This document shows, piece after piece, positions 22,448-30,559 of a stretch of 33,748 nt of DNA. The stretch's first letter is position 1; each line of letters opens with the position of its first letter. The stretch spans positions 1 to 33,748 of the forward strand of contig JAIBBV010000045.1 of NCBI GenBank assembly GCA_019694465.1. Reading direction: 5' to 3'. Both the position numbers and the translations under genes were made by a program. The DNA comes from Oligoflexia bacterium (GTDB taxonomy: Bacteria; Bdellovibrionota_C; UBA2361; JAFLCA01). The notes under the pieces were generated by a model. The model had not been told where the DNA came from and searched no databases. It worked only from the letters and a program-made list of their open reading frames with translations.

Positions 22448-23674
22448 ATGGCGAGCAAATCAAATATTATTGTTGGGCTAGACATTGGGACCACCAACGT
22501 GGTGGTTGTGGTTGGCCAGTTAAATAGTGAGGGGCGGGTAGACGTGATTGGCCTTGGGTCCAGTCCATCTCGTGGCTTACGCAAAGGTGTAGTCATCAAC
22601 ATAGAGGCCACTGTTGAGTCCATACAGAAGGCTATCGAGCAGGCACAGACTATGGCCGGCTCTGAAATCAAGTCAGTTTATGCCTCAATCTCTGGTAGCC
22701 ATATTAAGGGCTTAAATAGCCACGGTATTGTCGGTATTAAGCACAAGGAAGTTAGTCGCTCTGACGTTGAGCGAGTAATTGAGGCAGCTGAAGCAGTCGC
22801 CATTCCAATGGATCGCGAGGTTTTACACGTCCTGCCCCAAGAATTTATCATAGACGACCAAGACGGAATTAAGGAGCCAGTGGGGATCTCTGGTGTACGA
22901 CTTGAAGCGCGTGTCCATATTGTGACCGGAGCGGTAGCTTCAGCGCAAAACATCGTAAAGTGCGCTAATCGCTGTGGTATTGCGGTCGATGATATCGTAC
23001 TTGGCTCGCTTGCCTCTGGCAAAAGCGTGCTTTCTCCTGAGGAGCAGGAGCTAGGCGTTTGCTTGTTGGACATTGGTGGCGGGACCACCGATATCACCGT
23101 TTATCATGGTGGCGCCGTTAAGTTTACGGCTGTGCTGGCTGTAGGTGGCAATCACATCACGAACGACGTAGCAGCTGGGCTACGTACGCCAATCGCGGCG
23201 GCTGAGGAAATCAAGTGTAAATTCGGAGCAGCGCTCTCTACTCTGGTTAGTAAGGAGGAGACGCTAGAAGTTCCGTCTACTGGCGGACGCGCCCCACGCG
23301 TGCTCTCTAAGTCTGTATTGGCAGAAATTATAGAGCCGCGCGTAACTGAGATTTTTAGCCTGGTTCAAGCTGAGTTGGCCAAGGCTCGTATGGACGAGAT
23401 TTTGACCTCTGGCGTGGTCCTGACTGGTGGTACGGCTAATCTGGCGGGTATCCGCCAAGTTGCGGAGCAGGTCCTCAGTATGCCGGTTAGAATAGGGAAT
23501 CCAGCGGGAGTAGGGGGCTTGGCTGACTTAGTTAAGTCGCCTGAGTATGCCACGGCTACAGGACTGGTTTTGTGGGGGGCGCATGCGGCGAATACAGTCA
23601 GCTCAAGCCGCTCTCGTTCTGGTGTGGGGCGCACATGGCAGCGCGTTAGCGATTGGCTCGCTGAGCACTTCTGA
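22448..23674 (+). CDS. ftsA: Cell division protein FtsA
   Basis: Actin-like ATPase that ties the FtsZ ring to the inner membrane. The 408 residues have the phosphate-1 motif VGLDIGTTNV near the N terminus, the SHS2/1C domain region, DIGGGTTDI (phosphate 2) and LTGGTANL near the C-terminal half. The end (GRTWQRVSDWLAEHF) is an amphipathic membrane-targeting helix, as expected. A perfect AGGAGG three bases before ATG 22448 fixes the start, though the spacing is short. A 107-base gap separates it from ftsQ. Confidence 0.97.
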   Translation: MASKSNIIVGLDIGTTNVVVVVGQLNSEGRVDVIGLGSSPSRGLRKGVVINIEATVESIQKAIEQAQTMAGSEIKSVYASISGSHIKGLNSHGIVGIKHKEVSRSDVERVIEAAEAVAIPMDREVLHVLPQEFIIDDQDGIKEPVGISGVRLEARVHIVTGAVASAQNIVKCANRCGIAVDDIVLGSLASGKSVLSPEEQELGVCLLDIGGGTTDITVYHGGAVKFTAVLAVGGNHITNDVAAGLRTPIAAAEEIKCKFGAALSTLVSKEETLEVPSTGGRAPRVLSKSVLAEIIEPRVTEIFSLVQAELAKARMDEILTSGVVLTGGTANLAGIRQVAEQVLSMPVRIGNPAGVGGLADLVKSPEYATATGLVLWGAHAANTVSSSRSRSGVGRTWQRVSDWLAEHF

Positions 23675-24067
23675 CTTTTCCACAGCTGTTGAAAATTACC
23701 CCCTCCGGCTCAAAATACTAGACGACATGGGCACATTTCGCAGTCGCCATTTCAAAAATTAGGCTTACGTGGAGTGCATAAAGGGATATCAACGGGTTAG
23801 GCAGTAGGACATAGCGTCTTTCAAGTTCTCCGCAAAAGCGATTATAGCAGTCTCACCATTATAGCGTAGAAGATTTTGCCGACTCGCATTATTTTCTTTA
23901 CTTTCATTGCTAATTAGTTTAAGTAGCCTAAAGTAATTTGCCATTGTTGTGCGAAATAGTTAGGCGTGCAGTAGGATTTTCAGCGAAAGGCGAGTTTTCT
24001 TTTTTGCTTTTTTCGTTGGACCGAACTAAAGTTTCAGAACTCAATTTTTTCTTCTGAGGTAGTTGCG
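23675..24067. other. Leader segment between ftsA and ftsZ
   Basis: About 390 bases with no gene, long for a gap between these two genes, so ftsZ may have its own promoter or regulation. Visible are TTTTCCACA (23676-23684, matching the DnaA-box consensus TTWTNCACA), two related direct repeats (GTTAGGC...GCAGTAGGA type, 23796-23809 and 23959-23976), two ATTATAGC copies (23841-23848, 23858-23865), and T-rich runs near 24000-24010. GAGGT about seven bases before the ftsZ ATG is its ribosome site. I could not assign a clear -35/-10 pair. Confidence 0.55.
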
Positions 24068-25258
24068 ATGGAAAAGAAGCCGACAGATTCCCAGTCCCGT
24101 TGTGCCAGGATCAAAGTTTTCGGGATAGGCGGCGGCGGTGTTAACGCTGTCAACAACATGATCCGAAGTGGACTTGAGGGAGTCGAGTTCTTTGCGGCCA
24201 ATACAGACGCTCAAGCGCTTGCCTCAGCCATGCCAGCTAACAAGGTCCAGCTTGGTGATGAGGTAACGCGTGGTTTGGGAGCCGGCGCTGATCCTGATGT
24301 CGGTTATGCCGCAGCCATGGAAAGTATCGAAGATATCCGTCGCGCTCTTGAAGGCGCAGATATGGTTTTCATCACAGCTGGTCTTGGCGGTGGTACGGGT
24401 AGCCGAGGATCTTCTGTCGTAGCGCAAGTTGCGCGTGAGCTTGGTGCTTTGACAGTTGGTGTAGTGACCAAGCCATTCCTATTCGAAGGTAAGCGCCGTA
24501 TGCGGAATGCGGAGCGCGCGCTTGAGGAATTACGTAGCCACGTTGATACACTGATAACAATTCCGAATCAGCGCTTGCTCTCAATCGCGGGACGTAACAC
24601 TTCGTTGCTTGAAACATTCCGTCGCGCCGATGACATCCTATATCAAGCCGTAAAGGGCATCAGCGATTTGATCATATTCGAAGGTTTGGTCAACGTCGAC
24701 TTCGCTGACGTACGCGCAGTCATGTCCGAGATGGGCATGGCCATGATGGGTACTGGCGAGTCTTCTGGCGAAAATCGTGCAGTCGAGGCAGCCGAGAAAG
24801 CGATTTCCAGTCCATTGCTCGAGGATATCTCGATCCATGGCGCGCGTGGCGTTCTTATCAATATTACTGCTTCACCTGATGTTACTTTGCAGGAAGTTAA
24901 CGAGGCTGCCGAGCTTATCCACGCTGAGGCGCACGAAGAAGCCAACATTATTTGGGGAATGGTTATCGACCCCAATATGGAGGACAAGGTCCGTGTTACT
25001 GTTATCGCCACTGGATTTGGCGATAAGAAGGGTGACGAGACTTCCACAACAGTTAGCATGACCCAAGTAGCGTCGGCTCCAAAGGAGACTCTCGCAGCTG
25101 GAGGTCAGGAGCGTCTCGAGATTCCGACTTTTGCTCGCAAGCAAAAGGAAAGTCAGAGCGGAGAGGTTATCAAGCTGAAGAAGTTGTCGGTGCTCTCCAG
25201 CGCGGAAGACGAAGAGAAGTACGAGATCCCAACATTCTTGCGTAAGCAGGCTGACTAA
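24068..25258 (+). CDS. ftsZ: Cell division protein FtsZ with atypical signature and doubled C-terminal motif
   Basis: Tubulin-like GTPase forming the division ring. The 396 residues have the N-terminal [37 protein letters not shown], the T7 synergy loop [11 protein letters not shown] and a normal C-terminal subdomain. Two oddities. The nucleotide-binding signature, normally GGGTG[ST]G followed by A-x-P, reads [10 protein letters not shown] (107-116), with Arg113 in place of glycine and no proline. The C-terminal peptide that binds FtsA and other partners occurs twice: EIPTFARKQ (351-359) and EIPTFLRKQ (386-394), with a basic stretch between. Length between motifs is normal, so a frameshift is unlikely. 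GAGGT precedes the ATG. Confidence 0.97.
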   Translation: MEKKPTDSQSRCARIKVFGIGGGGVNAVNNMIRSGLEGVEFFAANTDAQALASAMPANKVQLGDEVTRGLGAGADPDVGYAAAMESIEDIRRALEGADMVFITAGLGGGTGSRGSSVVAQVARELGALTVGVVTKPFLFEGKRRMRNAERALEELRSHVDTLITIPNQRLLSIAGRNTSLLETFRRADDILYQAVKGISDLIIFEGLVNVDFADVRAVMSEMGMAMMGTGESSGENRAVEAAEKAISSPLLEDISIHGARGVLINITASPDVTLQEVNEAAELIHAEAHEEANIIWGMVIDPNMEDKVRVTVIATGFGDKKGDETSTTVSMTQVASAPKETLAAGGQERLEIPTFARKQKESQSGEVIKLKKLSVLSSAEDEEKYEIPTFLRKQAD

Positions 25259-25263
25259 GGCTC

Positions 25264-25294
25264 TTGTGAGGCTCCTCGATGAGGAGCCTCACAA
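25264..25294 (+). terminator. Strong hairpin after ftsZ, probable terminator
   Basis: TTGTGAGGCTCCTC (25264-25277) and GAGGAGCCTCACAA (25281-25294) form a perfect 14-bp stem with loop GAT, five bases after the ftsZ stop. The tail (ATAATT) is T-poor, so termination could be partial or the hairpin could protect the message end. Confidence 0.7.
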
Positions 25295-25581
25295 ATAATT
25301 GCTGGCGCTTAGCTCTCGTTCCTTCCTAACGACGTGAGTTGACGCCTTCAGGATTCTTTACATCTGTTACCCCGGCTTTTGTCTGTTTTCAATAACGTCC
25401 GTTCCGGGGCGTTCTTAATGCAGGCTGCTATGGTTCTCCGGTGCGCGTTGATTCTCAGACCCCATAATGTGTGGCGCGTAAGATGAGACGATAAATATTC
25501 ATCTCTATCTTTTGTTTTCCAATTCAGAGCTCAGGCTTAGCTGGTGCTTCAATCGGATGAAGCTCTCTCGTGCAGGTCTGA
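25295..25581. other. Gap between ftsZ and the mlaD-like gene (convergent)
   Basis: About 290 bases between two convergent genes. I see no gene. Weak dyads are present (AGATGA/TCATCT around 25481-25505, AACGTCC/GGGGCGTT around 25394-25412), but neither is a clear terminator for the minus-strand operon. Confidence 0.5.
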
Positions 25582-26667
25582 TTACTGAGAGTTGCTAGCA
25601 GTCTTTTCCTTGTCTAGTGCACTACGGATTGCTTGCCGTAGTATAAAGCTACGCTTGGCGCCATCGGTAACTTCGACCAAATTGTCGTATAGCTGTGAGT
25701 CAACCAGTAGGGCGCCAATAGTACCGCTGCCACGCGCCAGAGCATCCGAGGCGACTTTCAAGTTATTAATCGTGTCGTTTAATTTCGCTATGGCCTCATC
25801 AATACCGCTTGGGCTTTCACCGTACACAAGGTCGTGCACCAAGCCATCTCCTTGCTTCACTTCGCCCATGATTTCCGTTAGCACCGCTGCAGCTTGCCCT
25901 AAGGAAGAGGCGGCCTTAGTTAAATCATCAATCGTCTTGGCGCCTTCATCCTTGTAAACCAAGGCATGCAGTATACCGTCGCCAGACTTAATTTTGGTAA
26001 GCACTTCATTTACGGAGTCCGCTGCGCCCTTAAGGTCAGACATAATGGCATCTCCGTCCTTCTTGGAGAACACTAGGCGGTGCAGCAGTCCGTCACCTTT
26101 CTCAATTTCTTGCGCCAGTTTACCAAGACTGCGAAATCCAATGCCAATTGAGTCGACCGTTTGTTTGTCGAAGTTTTTAAGAAAGTCTTTGAGAGTTTCG
26201 CTGATTTGTGCGGCATTATCTACCACTGTTGAGGCCTTGGTAAATAATTCACTTAGATCGCCAGCATCCTTACTTGGGATTGCTCCGCCGGGAAGCACGC
26301 GCTTTTCGCTTTTGCCAGGCAAAATATTAAGGATTCGATCTCCTAGCAGTCCTTGTGTTTGTAATGTCGCCAAAGAGTCTTCACGAATGCGGTCGATGTA
26401 ATCCTGGTTAACTAAAAAAGCTACATCGATTCGCTGTTCAGTCTGATCGGGCGCAAATTTAAAACTTGAAACACGTCCAATCGCGATACCTCCCAACCTA
26501 ACGCTGGCACCTTGAGTTAGGCCTTGAATGTCTTTGAAGACGGTGTGGAATTCCTGTTGATGCGAAAACACCTGCCGCTCTTGTCCAAGGATCCAAATGC
26601 CAACGCTAAGTAGAACGATTGCTGCGACAATAAACAGGCCTGCTTGTAATTCGTAGTGCGCTTTCAT
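25582..26667 (-). CDS. mlaD: MlaD-like MCE-domain lipid-transport protein with four C-terminal repeats
   Basis: Membrane-anchored periplasmic substrate-binding part of an Mla-type ABC lipid transporter. The 361 residues have a transmembrane helix (about 9-27), one MCE domain (about 38-118, with VRLGGIAIGRV and the QTQGLLGDRILNI segment) and a long helical tail. The tail holds four units of about 40 residues, each with a glycine motif: KGDGLLHRLV (190-199), SGDGILHALV (228-237), QGDGLVHDLV (272-281) and the more usual GSGTIGALLVD (313-323). Such tails in other MCE proteins form helical barrels or span the periplasm. It is last in a four-gene operon. A 123-base gap separates it from mlaF. Confidence 0.92.
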   Translation of the reverse strand: MKAHYELQAGLFIVAAIVLLSVGIWILGQERQVFSHQQEFHTVFKDIQGLTQGASVRLGGIAIGRVSSFKFAPDQTEQRIDVAFLVNQDYIDRIREDSLATLQTQGLLGDRILNILPGKSEKRVLPGGAIPSKDAGDLSELFTKASTVVDNAAQISETLKDFLKNFDKQTVDSIGIGFRSLGKLAQEIEKGDGLLHRLVFSKKDGDAIMSDLKGAADSVNEVLTKIKSGDGILHALVYKDEGAKTIDDLTKAASSLGQAAAVLTEIMGEVKQGDGLVHDLVYGESPSGIDEAIAKLNDTINNLKVASDALARGSGTIGALLVDSQLYDNLVEVTDGAKRSFILRQAIRSALDKEKTASNSQ

Positions 26668-26790
26668 AAATCGACAAGAAGCAGTCTCATAAATACCGAA
26701 TGCAGGGCACGCTTCGTAGTGCGAGTCCTACTTCTCCGGGTTGGCAATCGTAGACCAATCTTAGTAACGCGTTCATGAAATTGGTCCAAG

Positions 26791-27537
26791 TTATTCATCT
26801 TTCCAATTTCCATGAGCGAAATCAATGGCTTCCGGGTTTTCTTGCAATAAAGCCTCAGGTCTGCCGTCAGCTACTACCGATCCGTCATGAATTAGAATCC
26901 AGCGGTCCGAAATACGTCTGGCGCTTTCGAGATCGTGGGTGACGGTGAGCGAGGTCATCCCATACTTCTTATTCATGCGTACAATCACATCGTCGATTAG
27001 GCGTTTGGCGGTAGGGTCCAGGCCCGTAGTAGGCTCGTCGAAGAGCATGATTTGCGGATTGGTAGCCAGGGCGCGTGCTAGACCAACGCGTTTACGCTGG
27101 CCGCCTGAAAGTTGACCCGGCAGCTTACGCTCGATGCCGGGAAGCCCAATCATTTCAAGCTGCTCTTTGACGATCGCCCCAATTTGCTCCTCGTCCTCCA
27201 TTCCTGTCTCGCGTAAGCCGTAGGCGATATTCTCGAATACAGACAGGGAGTCAAATAGGGCTGCCCCCTGAAACAACATTCCTACGTGTCGACGGACTAG
27301 ACGCAGCTCATCCTCGGTAAGTTGAGGTAGGTTACGTCCCATTACCCACACATCGCCTCGAGTTGGTTGTAGCAGGCCAATAATCAATTTAAGTAATATC
27401 GTCTTTCCGGTTCCACTGGGGCCAAGCAGCGTAACCGTATCACCTTTGTCCAATGCGAAAGAGATGTCACGATGCACCACAGTGCTGCCAAATTGCATCC
27501 CTACGTGCCTTAATTCTATGAAATGCGGTTCAGGCAC
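26791..27537 (-). CDS. mlaF: MlaF-like ABC transporter ATPase
   Basis: ATPase of the Mla-type lipid transporter, on the cytoplasmic face. The 248 residues contain Walker A GPSGTGKT (39-46), a Q-loop in LFQGAALFDSL (the AALFDSLSVFENIAYGLRE stretch is typical of MlaF), the signature LSGGQRKRVGLARAL, Walker B IMLFDEPTTGLDP and the switch histidine in TVTHD. It starts with GTG three bases after the mlaE stop, so the pair is co-translated. Confidence 0.95.
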   Translation of the reverse strand: MPEPHFIELRHVGMQFGSTVVHRDISFALDKGDTVTLLGPSGTGKTILLKLIIGLLQPTRGDVWVMGRNLPQLTEDELRLVRRHVGMLFQGAALFDSLSVFENIAYGLRETGMEDEEQIGAIVKEQLEMIGLPGIERKLPGQLSGGQRKRVGLARALATNPQIMLFDEPTTGLDPTAKRLIDDVIVRMNKKYGMTSLTVTHDLESARRISDRWILIHDGSVVADGRPEALLQENPEAIDFAHGNWKDE

Positions 27538-27540
27538 GAG

Positions 27541-28296
27541 CTACCCCAGCAGAATCAAAAGCTTGGTTAGGAAGAAATCAGAAATGAAGATTACAATCGA
27601 TGAAGTCACCACTGCCGAAGTAGTCGTAAGGCCTACCCCTTCGGTGCCGCCACGGGTGTGCAGTCCCTTATAGCATGCAATCGAAACCATCAGGAACCCA
27701 AACACCATGGACTTAATTAGTCCGTCGAAGACGTCATGAATCATCACTGTGTAAAGGATGCCTCGATAATACCTGTGGCCGGTAATGTCCAGTTCGTATA
27801 CCGCAACTATCGCCCCGCCCCATATACCGATTACATCGGCCAACACTACCAAGGCTGGTAAGGCAACTACGGCTGCTAAGATGCGCGGGCTTACAAGCTT
27901 TCGAATTGGGTTTGCGCCCAATGCGCGAATGGCGTCTACCTGTTCTGTTGATACCATTGAGGCAATCTCAGCGGCTATCCCTGCACCGACACGGCCACAC
28001 AGCATTACCGCTGTAAGTACTGGGCCAAGTTCCCGTACTAGGCCTAGGCCAACTACGTTACCCACGTAGTTCTTGGCACCAAAGCGATGCAGACCGTAGG
28101 CTGTTTGAAGGGCTAGCACCATACCTGAGAATCCAGCTGTCAATAGCACCACAGGAATAGAGTCTCGCCCCATGCGCACAATCTGACGGCATACCTCTTT
28201 CAAATTGACGCCGTGACGGCCAACGTCCCTGCACACCTCAAGTAGCATGAAGCCATACGCGCCAAGTGAGCGCAGATGCATTAGGGGACGCCTCAT
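27541..28296 (-). CDS. mlaE: MlaE-like lipid ABC transporter permease
   Basis: Permease of the Mla-type lipid transporter. The 251 residues show the family pattern: an amphipathic N terminus, then about five membrane helices with the highly conserved RELGPVLTAVMLCGRVGAGIAAEI segment, the MVSTEQVDAIRALG elbow and SPRILA. The C-terminal part includes GLHTRGGTEGVGLTTTSAVV, also conserved. The ATG overlaps the stop of the upstream lipoprotein gene (ATGA). Confidence 0.96.
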   Translation of the reverse strand: MRRPLMHLRSLGAYGFMLLEVCRDVGRHGVNLKEVCRQIVRMGRDSIPVVLLTAGFSGMVLALQTAYGLHRFGAKNYVGNVVGLGLVRELGPVLTAVMLCGRVGAGIAAEIASMVSTEQVDAIRALGANPIRKLVSPRILAAVVALPALVVLADVIGIWGGAIVAVYELDITGHRYYRGILYTVMIHDVFDGLIKSMVFGFLMVSIACYKGLHTRGGTEGVGLTTTSAVVTSSIVIFISDFFLTKLLILLG

Positions 28297-28820
28297 GTTG
28301 GATCCGTTATTAGTTGGGGGTGCTCACCAAGGAACTCCAACATATTCGCCGTAATCGCTCCCAGCTGTTGGGGATCGCTGCCAGTGCTGGACCAGAGGAT
28401 AAAATCGCGCACACAGTTTCCAACACCGACGCTTAAGCTTGCCAGCTTGATTGGCTGCGCATCAAGCTCAGCCTCGATTAGTGAAACCAATACTGAGCTA
28501 CCCTTAACCTCGTGCGTAGTCTGCTCCTGAATGCGCAGCTGTTTAAGCCCAACCAGCAATCTGCGAGTGCTGGCAAGCGTATTCGGGCGTTTTGAGGTGC
28601 AGTCCTGAATGGCCGTCAAATAGGTAGGGGCGCGGGTACTAGTCAGTCGATATAGGTAGGGATCGTCCGATACTTGCTCCGTCGGCAGGCTGGTCGAAGC
28701 AGGTAGCTCGATTGAGGTGCTTTGGGGTGCACCAAATAGCAGGCTACAAGACGAAAAAGCTAGGGCGATGCTTGCGCATCCAAGGAGACGTTTGAAATAA
28801 TAAGCTGGTTTGTAGGGCAT
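28293..28820 (-). CDS. Putative lipoprotein of the Mla-like operon
   Basis: A 175-residue protein with a signal peptide and a possible lipobox (AFSSC, Cys25), so probably an outer- or inner-membrane lipoprotein. The mature part has two further cysteines (in IQDCTS and VGNCVR) and no family I recognise. It is the first gene of the operon, overlapping mlaE by four bases; by context it may play the role that MlaA, MlaC or auxiliary lipoproteins play elsewhere, but no similarity to them was seen. No clear ribosome site precedes ATG 28820. Confidence 0.65.
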   Translation of the reverse strand: MPYKPAYYFKRLLGCASIALAFSSCSLLFGAPQSTSIELPASTSLPTEQVSDDPYLYRLTSTRAPTYLTAIQDCTSKRPNTLASTRRLLVGLKQLRIQEQTTHEVKGSSVLVSLIEAELDAQPIKLASLSVGVGNCVRDFILWSSTGSDPQQLGAITANMLEFLGEHPQLITDPT

Positions 28821-28850
28821 AGAAAGTAAGAGCGCCGGTGCCCGAAATAA

Positions 28851-28878
28851 TTAACACGCCTGGCTGCTCCAGTATATA
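28851..28878 (+). promoter_or_regulatory. Candidate ftsE promoter giving a leaderless transcript
   Basis: TTAACA (28851-28856, five of six matches to TTGACA), 16-base spacer, TATATA (28873-28878). Transcription would start near 28885, one base before the ftsE ATG at 28886, which has no Shine-Dalgarno sequence. The -10 is also usable on the other strand. Confidence 0.45.
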
Positions 28879-28902
28879 TCGCCTCATGATACATCTGCAC
28901 AA
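28873..28902 (-). promoter_or_regulatory. Candidate promoter of the Mla-like operon sharing the same -10
   Basis: On the minus strand TTGTGC (28902-28897), 18-base spacer, TATATA (28878-28873). The palindromic TATATA is the same six bases used by the plus-strand ftsE promoter. The minus transcript would start near 28866, about 46 bases before the lipoprotein ATG. Confidence 0.35.
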
Positions 28903-29566
28903 CGTCTATAAGATTTATCCCCCTGATCAAACGGCTGTAAAGGGCTTGGATCTGAGTGTTAAAGAAGGGGACTTCATCTTTATCGCTGGAGCCAGTGGGG
29001 CGGGTAAATCCACCCTGTTGAAGCTCCTATTTGCGGCTGAGGATGCTAGCAAGGGCGAAGTCGTTGTGGGCGGCCGTAACTTACGTTCTATAGATCGTGA
29101 TGGCATCGCCATGCTTAGACGCGATATGGGCGTAATCTTTCAAGACTATAAGCTATTGCCACGGCGCTCGGTGGTCGAAAACGTAGCCTTTGGACTTGAA
29201 GTTTTGGGTGTTCAGGAAGACGAGCGGCGGCGCCTGGCGCTAAGGCTGTTGAAATCGATTGGGCTGGAAGACCGTGCTGAAGCTTTGCCTATGACGCTCT
29301 CCGGTGGAGAGCAACAGCGGGTGGCTATCGCACGTGCTTTGATTCACAAGCCAAAGATTATACTGGCCGACGAGCCAACCGGAAATCTTGACCCTGACAT
29401 GAGCCGTGTTGTGTTTGACTTACTACTTGAAGCGAATGCAGCTGGCGTGACTGTTTTAGTGGCTAGCCATAACCTTTCAATAATTGAGGAACTAAACCTG
29501 CGCACAGTTGTGCTCGATCGAGGTCGTATTATCGGCGACTTCCATAGTCCGCGGGGTCTAACATGA
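28886..29566 (+). CDS. ftsE: Cell division ATP-binding protein FtsE
   Basis: ATPase of the FtsEX complex, which controls peptidoglycan hydrolases at the septum. From ATG 28886 the protein is 226 residues, normal for FtsE; a GTG at 28838 would add 16 unrelated residues. Motifs: MIHLHNVYKIYP, Walker A GASGAGKS (35-42), the Q-loop in FQDYKLLPRRSVVENVAF (FtsE-typical), signature LSGGEQQRVAIARAL and Walker B ILADEPTGNLDPD. The stop overlaps the ATG of ftsX. The gene is divergent from the Mla-like operon. Confidence 0.96.
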   Translation: MIHLHNVYKIYPPDQTAVKGLDLSVKEGDFIFIAGASGAGKSTLLKLLFAAEDASKGEVVVGGRNLRSIDRDGIAMLRRDMGVIFQDYKLLPRRSVVENVAFGLEVLGVQEDERRRLALRLLKSIGLEDRAEALPMTLSGGEQQRVAIARALIHKPKIILADEPTGNLDPDMSRVVFDLLLEANAAGVTVLVASHNLSIIEELNLRTVVLDRGRIIGDFHSPRGLT

Positions 29567-30555
29567 GTGGAGGAATGGCGGCTTCTAACCAACAGACTCC
29601 ACGCGTGGGCCTCAAGGCTATTTGGACTGAGGTTTCTACTCTGCCGCACGTGGCCCGCAAGATATACACACGACAGTTAGTCGAGCGAGCCTTTATTAAT
29701 ATTGTGCGCGCGCCAATGACTAGTTTGCTAACTTTGTTTACTACGAGTTTTGCGCTGTTTGTATTTGCAATTTTTGTCGTCGCTGTGCAGCAGTTTCGTG
29801 CAGGGCTAGTTTCAAGTCAGCGCGATGTGCCGGTTACAGTTTACCTTAAGGAGGCTGTTAGTGAGGATCAGGCTCGCGCGTTGGCCGTGCAATATCAACG
29901 CGATGCGGGAGTGGCTTCCGCGCGCGTAGTCGATAAGAAGATGGCGCTGGAGGAGTTCCGTTCTGCACTCGCGGAGCAAAGATCTCTGTTAGATGGATTG
30001 GACGAAAGAAACCCGTTGCCAATCTCAATCGAAGTTAAGTTCGCGTCTGATGTTGTGCACGAGGAAGCGGCGCGTAAATTCGCAAACGTGCACGGGGATG
30101 AGGCGGCAGTTGAATTTATAAGCTATAGCCACAGCATGGCGGAGCAGCTGTCGGCATTCTTGTCAGCCCTACGACTGGGCGGAGCGCTAGCAATTGTGGT
30201 GATATTGGTAATGACAGCATTTATCATGATGAACACAATTAAATTGGCTTTGTATGCGCACCGCGAAGAAATTGAGATCATGCGCTTGGTGGGAGCGACT
30301 GATGCTTATATTCGCACGCCTTATTTGATCGAAGGTGTTTTGCAGGGATTAGCTGGAGCAGTTGTAAGCATGCTCGTACTGGGAATGGCTGGTGCTGGAG
30401 TTAACCATATGCTGGCAGCCTCAGACGTAATCCACAATCTTGTGCCAAACCTTACCTTTTTGACCATTCCACTGGTGCTGCTTGTCTTGAGTGTAGGAGC
30501 GGCTGTCGGCTTTGTTGGTAGTTATCTGGCAGTGCGTAAGTTTTCGGTGGATTAG
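29563..30555 (+). CDS. ftsX: Cell division protein FtsX
   Basis: Membrane partner of FtsE; its large extracellular loop binds the coiled coil of a hydrolase activator such as EnvC. The 330 residues have a cytoplasmic N terminus (about 1-50), first helix (SLLTLFTTSFALFVFAIFVV), a periplasmic domain (about 85-200, PVTVYLKEAVSEDQ ... FISYSHSMAEQL), then three more helices including the conserved NTIKLALYAHREEIEIMRLVGA segment. It overlaps ftsE by four bases and ends four bases before the next gene, so the three genes form one operon. Confidence 0.95.
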   Translation: MSGGMAASNQQTPRVGLKAIWTEVSTLPHVARKIYTRQLVERAFINIVRAPMTSLLTLFTTSFALFVFAIFVVAVQQFRAGLVSSQRDVPVTVYLKEAVSEDQARALAVQYQRDAGVASARVVDKKMALEEFRSALAEQRSLLDGLDERNPLPISIEVKFASDVVHEEAARKFANVHGDEAAVEFISYSHSMAEQLSAFLSALRLGGALAIVVILVMTAFIMMNTIKLALYAHREEIEIMRLVGATDAYIRTPYLIEGVLQGLAGAVVSMLVLGMAGAGVNHMLAASDVIHNLVPNLTFLTIPLVLLVLSVGAAVGFVGSYLAVRKFSVD

Positions 30556-30559
30556 CTGC

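Noticed and set aside
23676..23684. Replication origin near ftsZ
   Set aside because: Only one DnaA-box-like site, with no cluster, AT-rich unwinding region or dnaA/dnaN genes nearby.
24386..24415. A pair of compensating frameshifts as the cause of the odd FtsZ signature
   Set aside because: Other frames across this segment do not restore the standard G-A-A-P motif, and the length between fixed motifs is normal.
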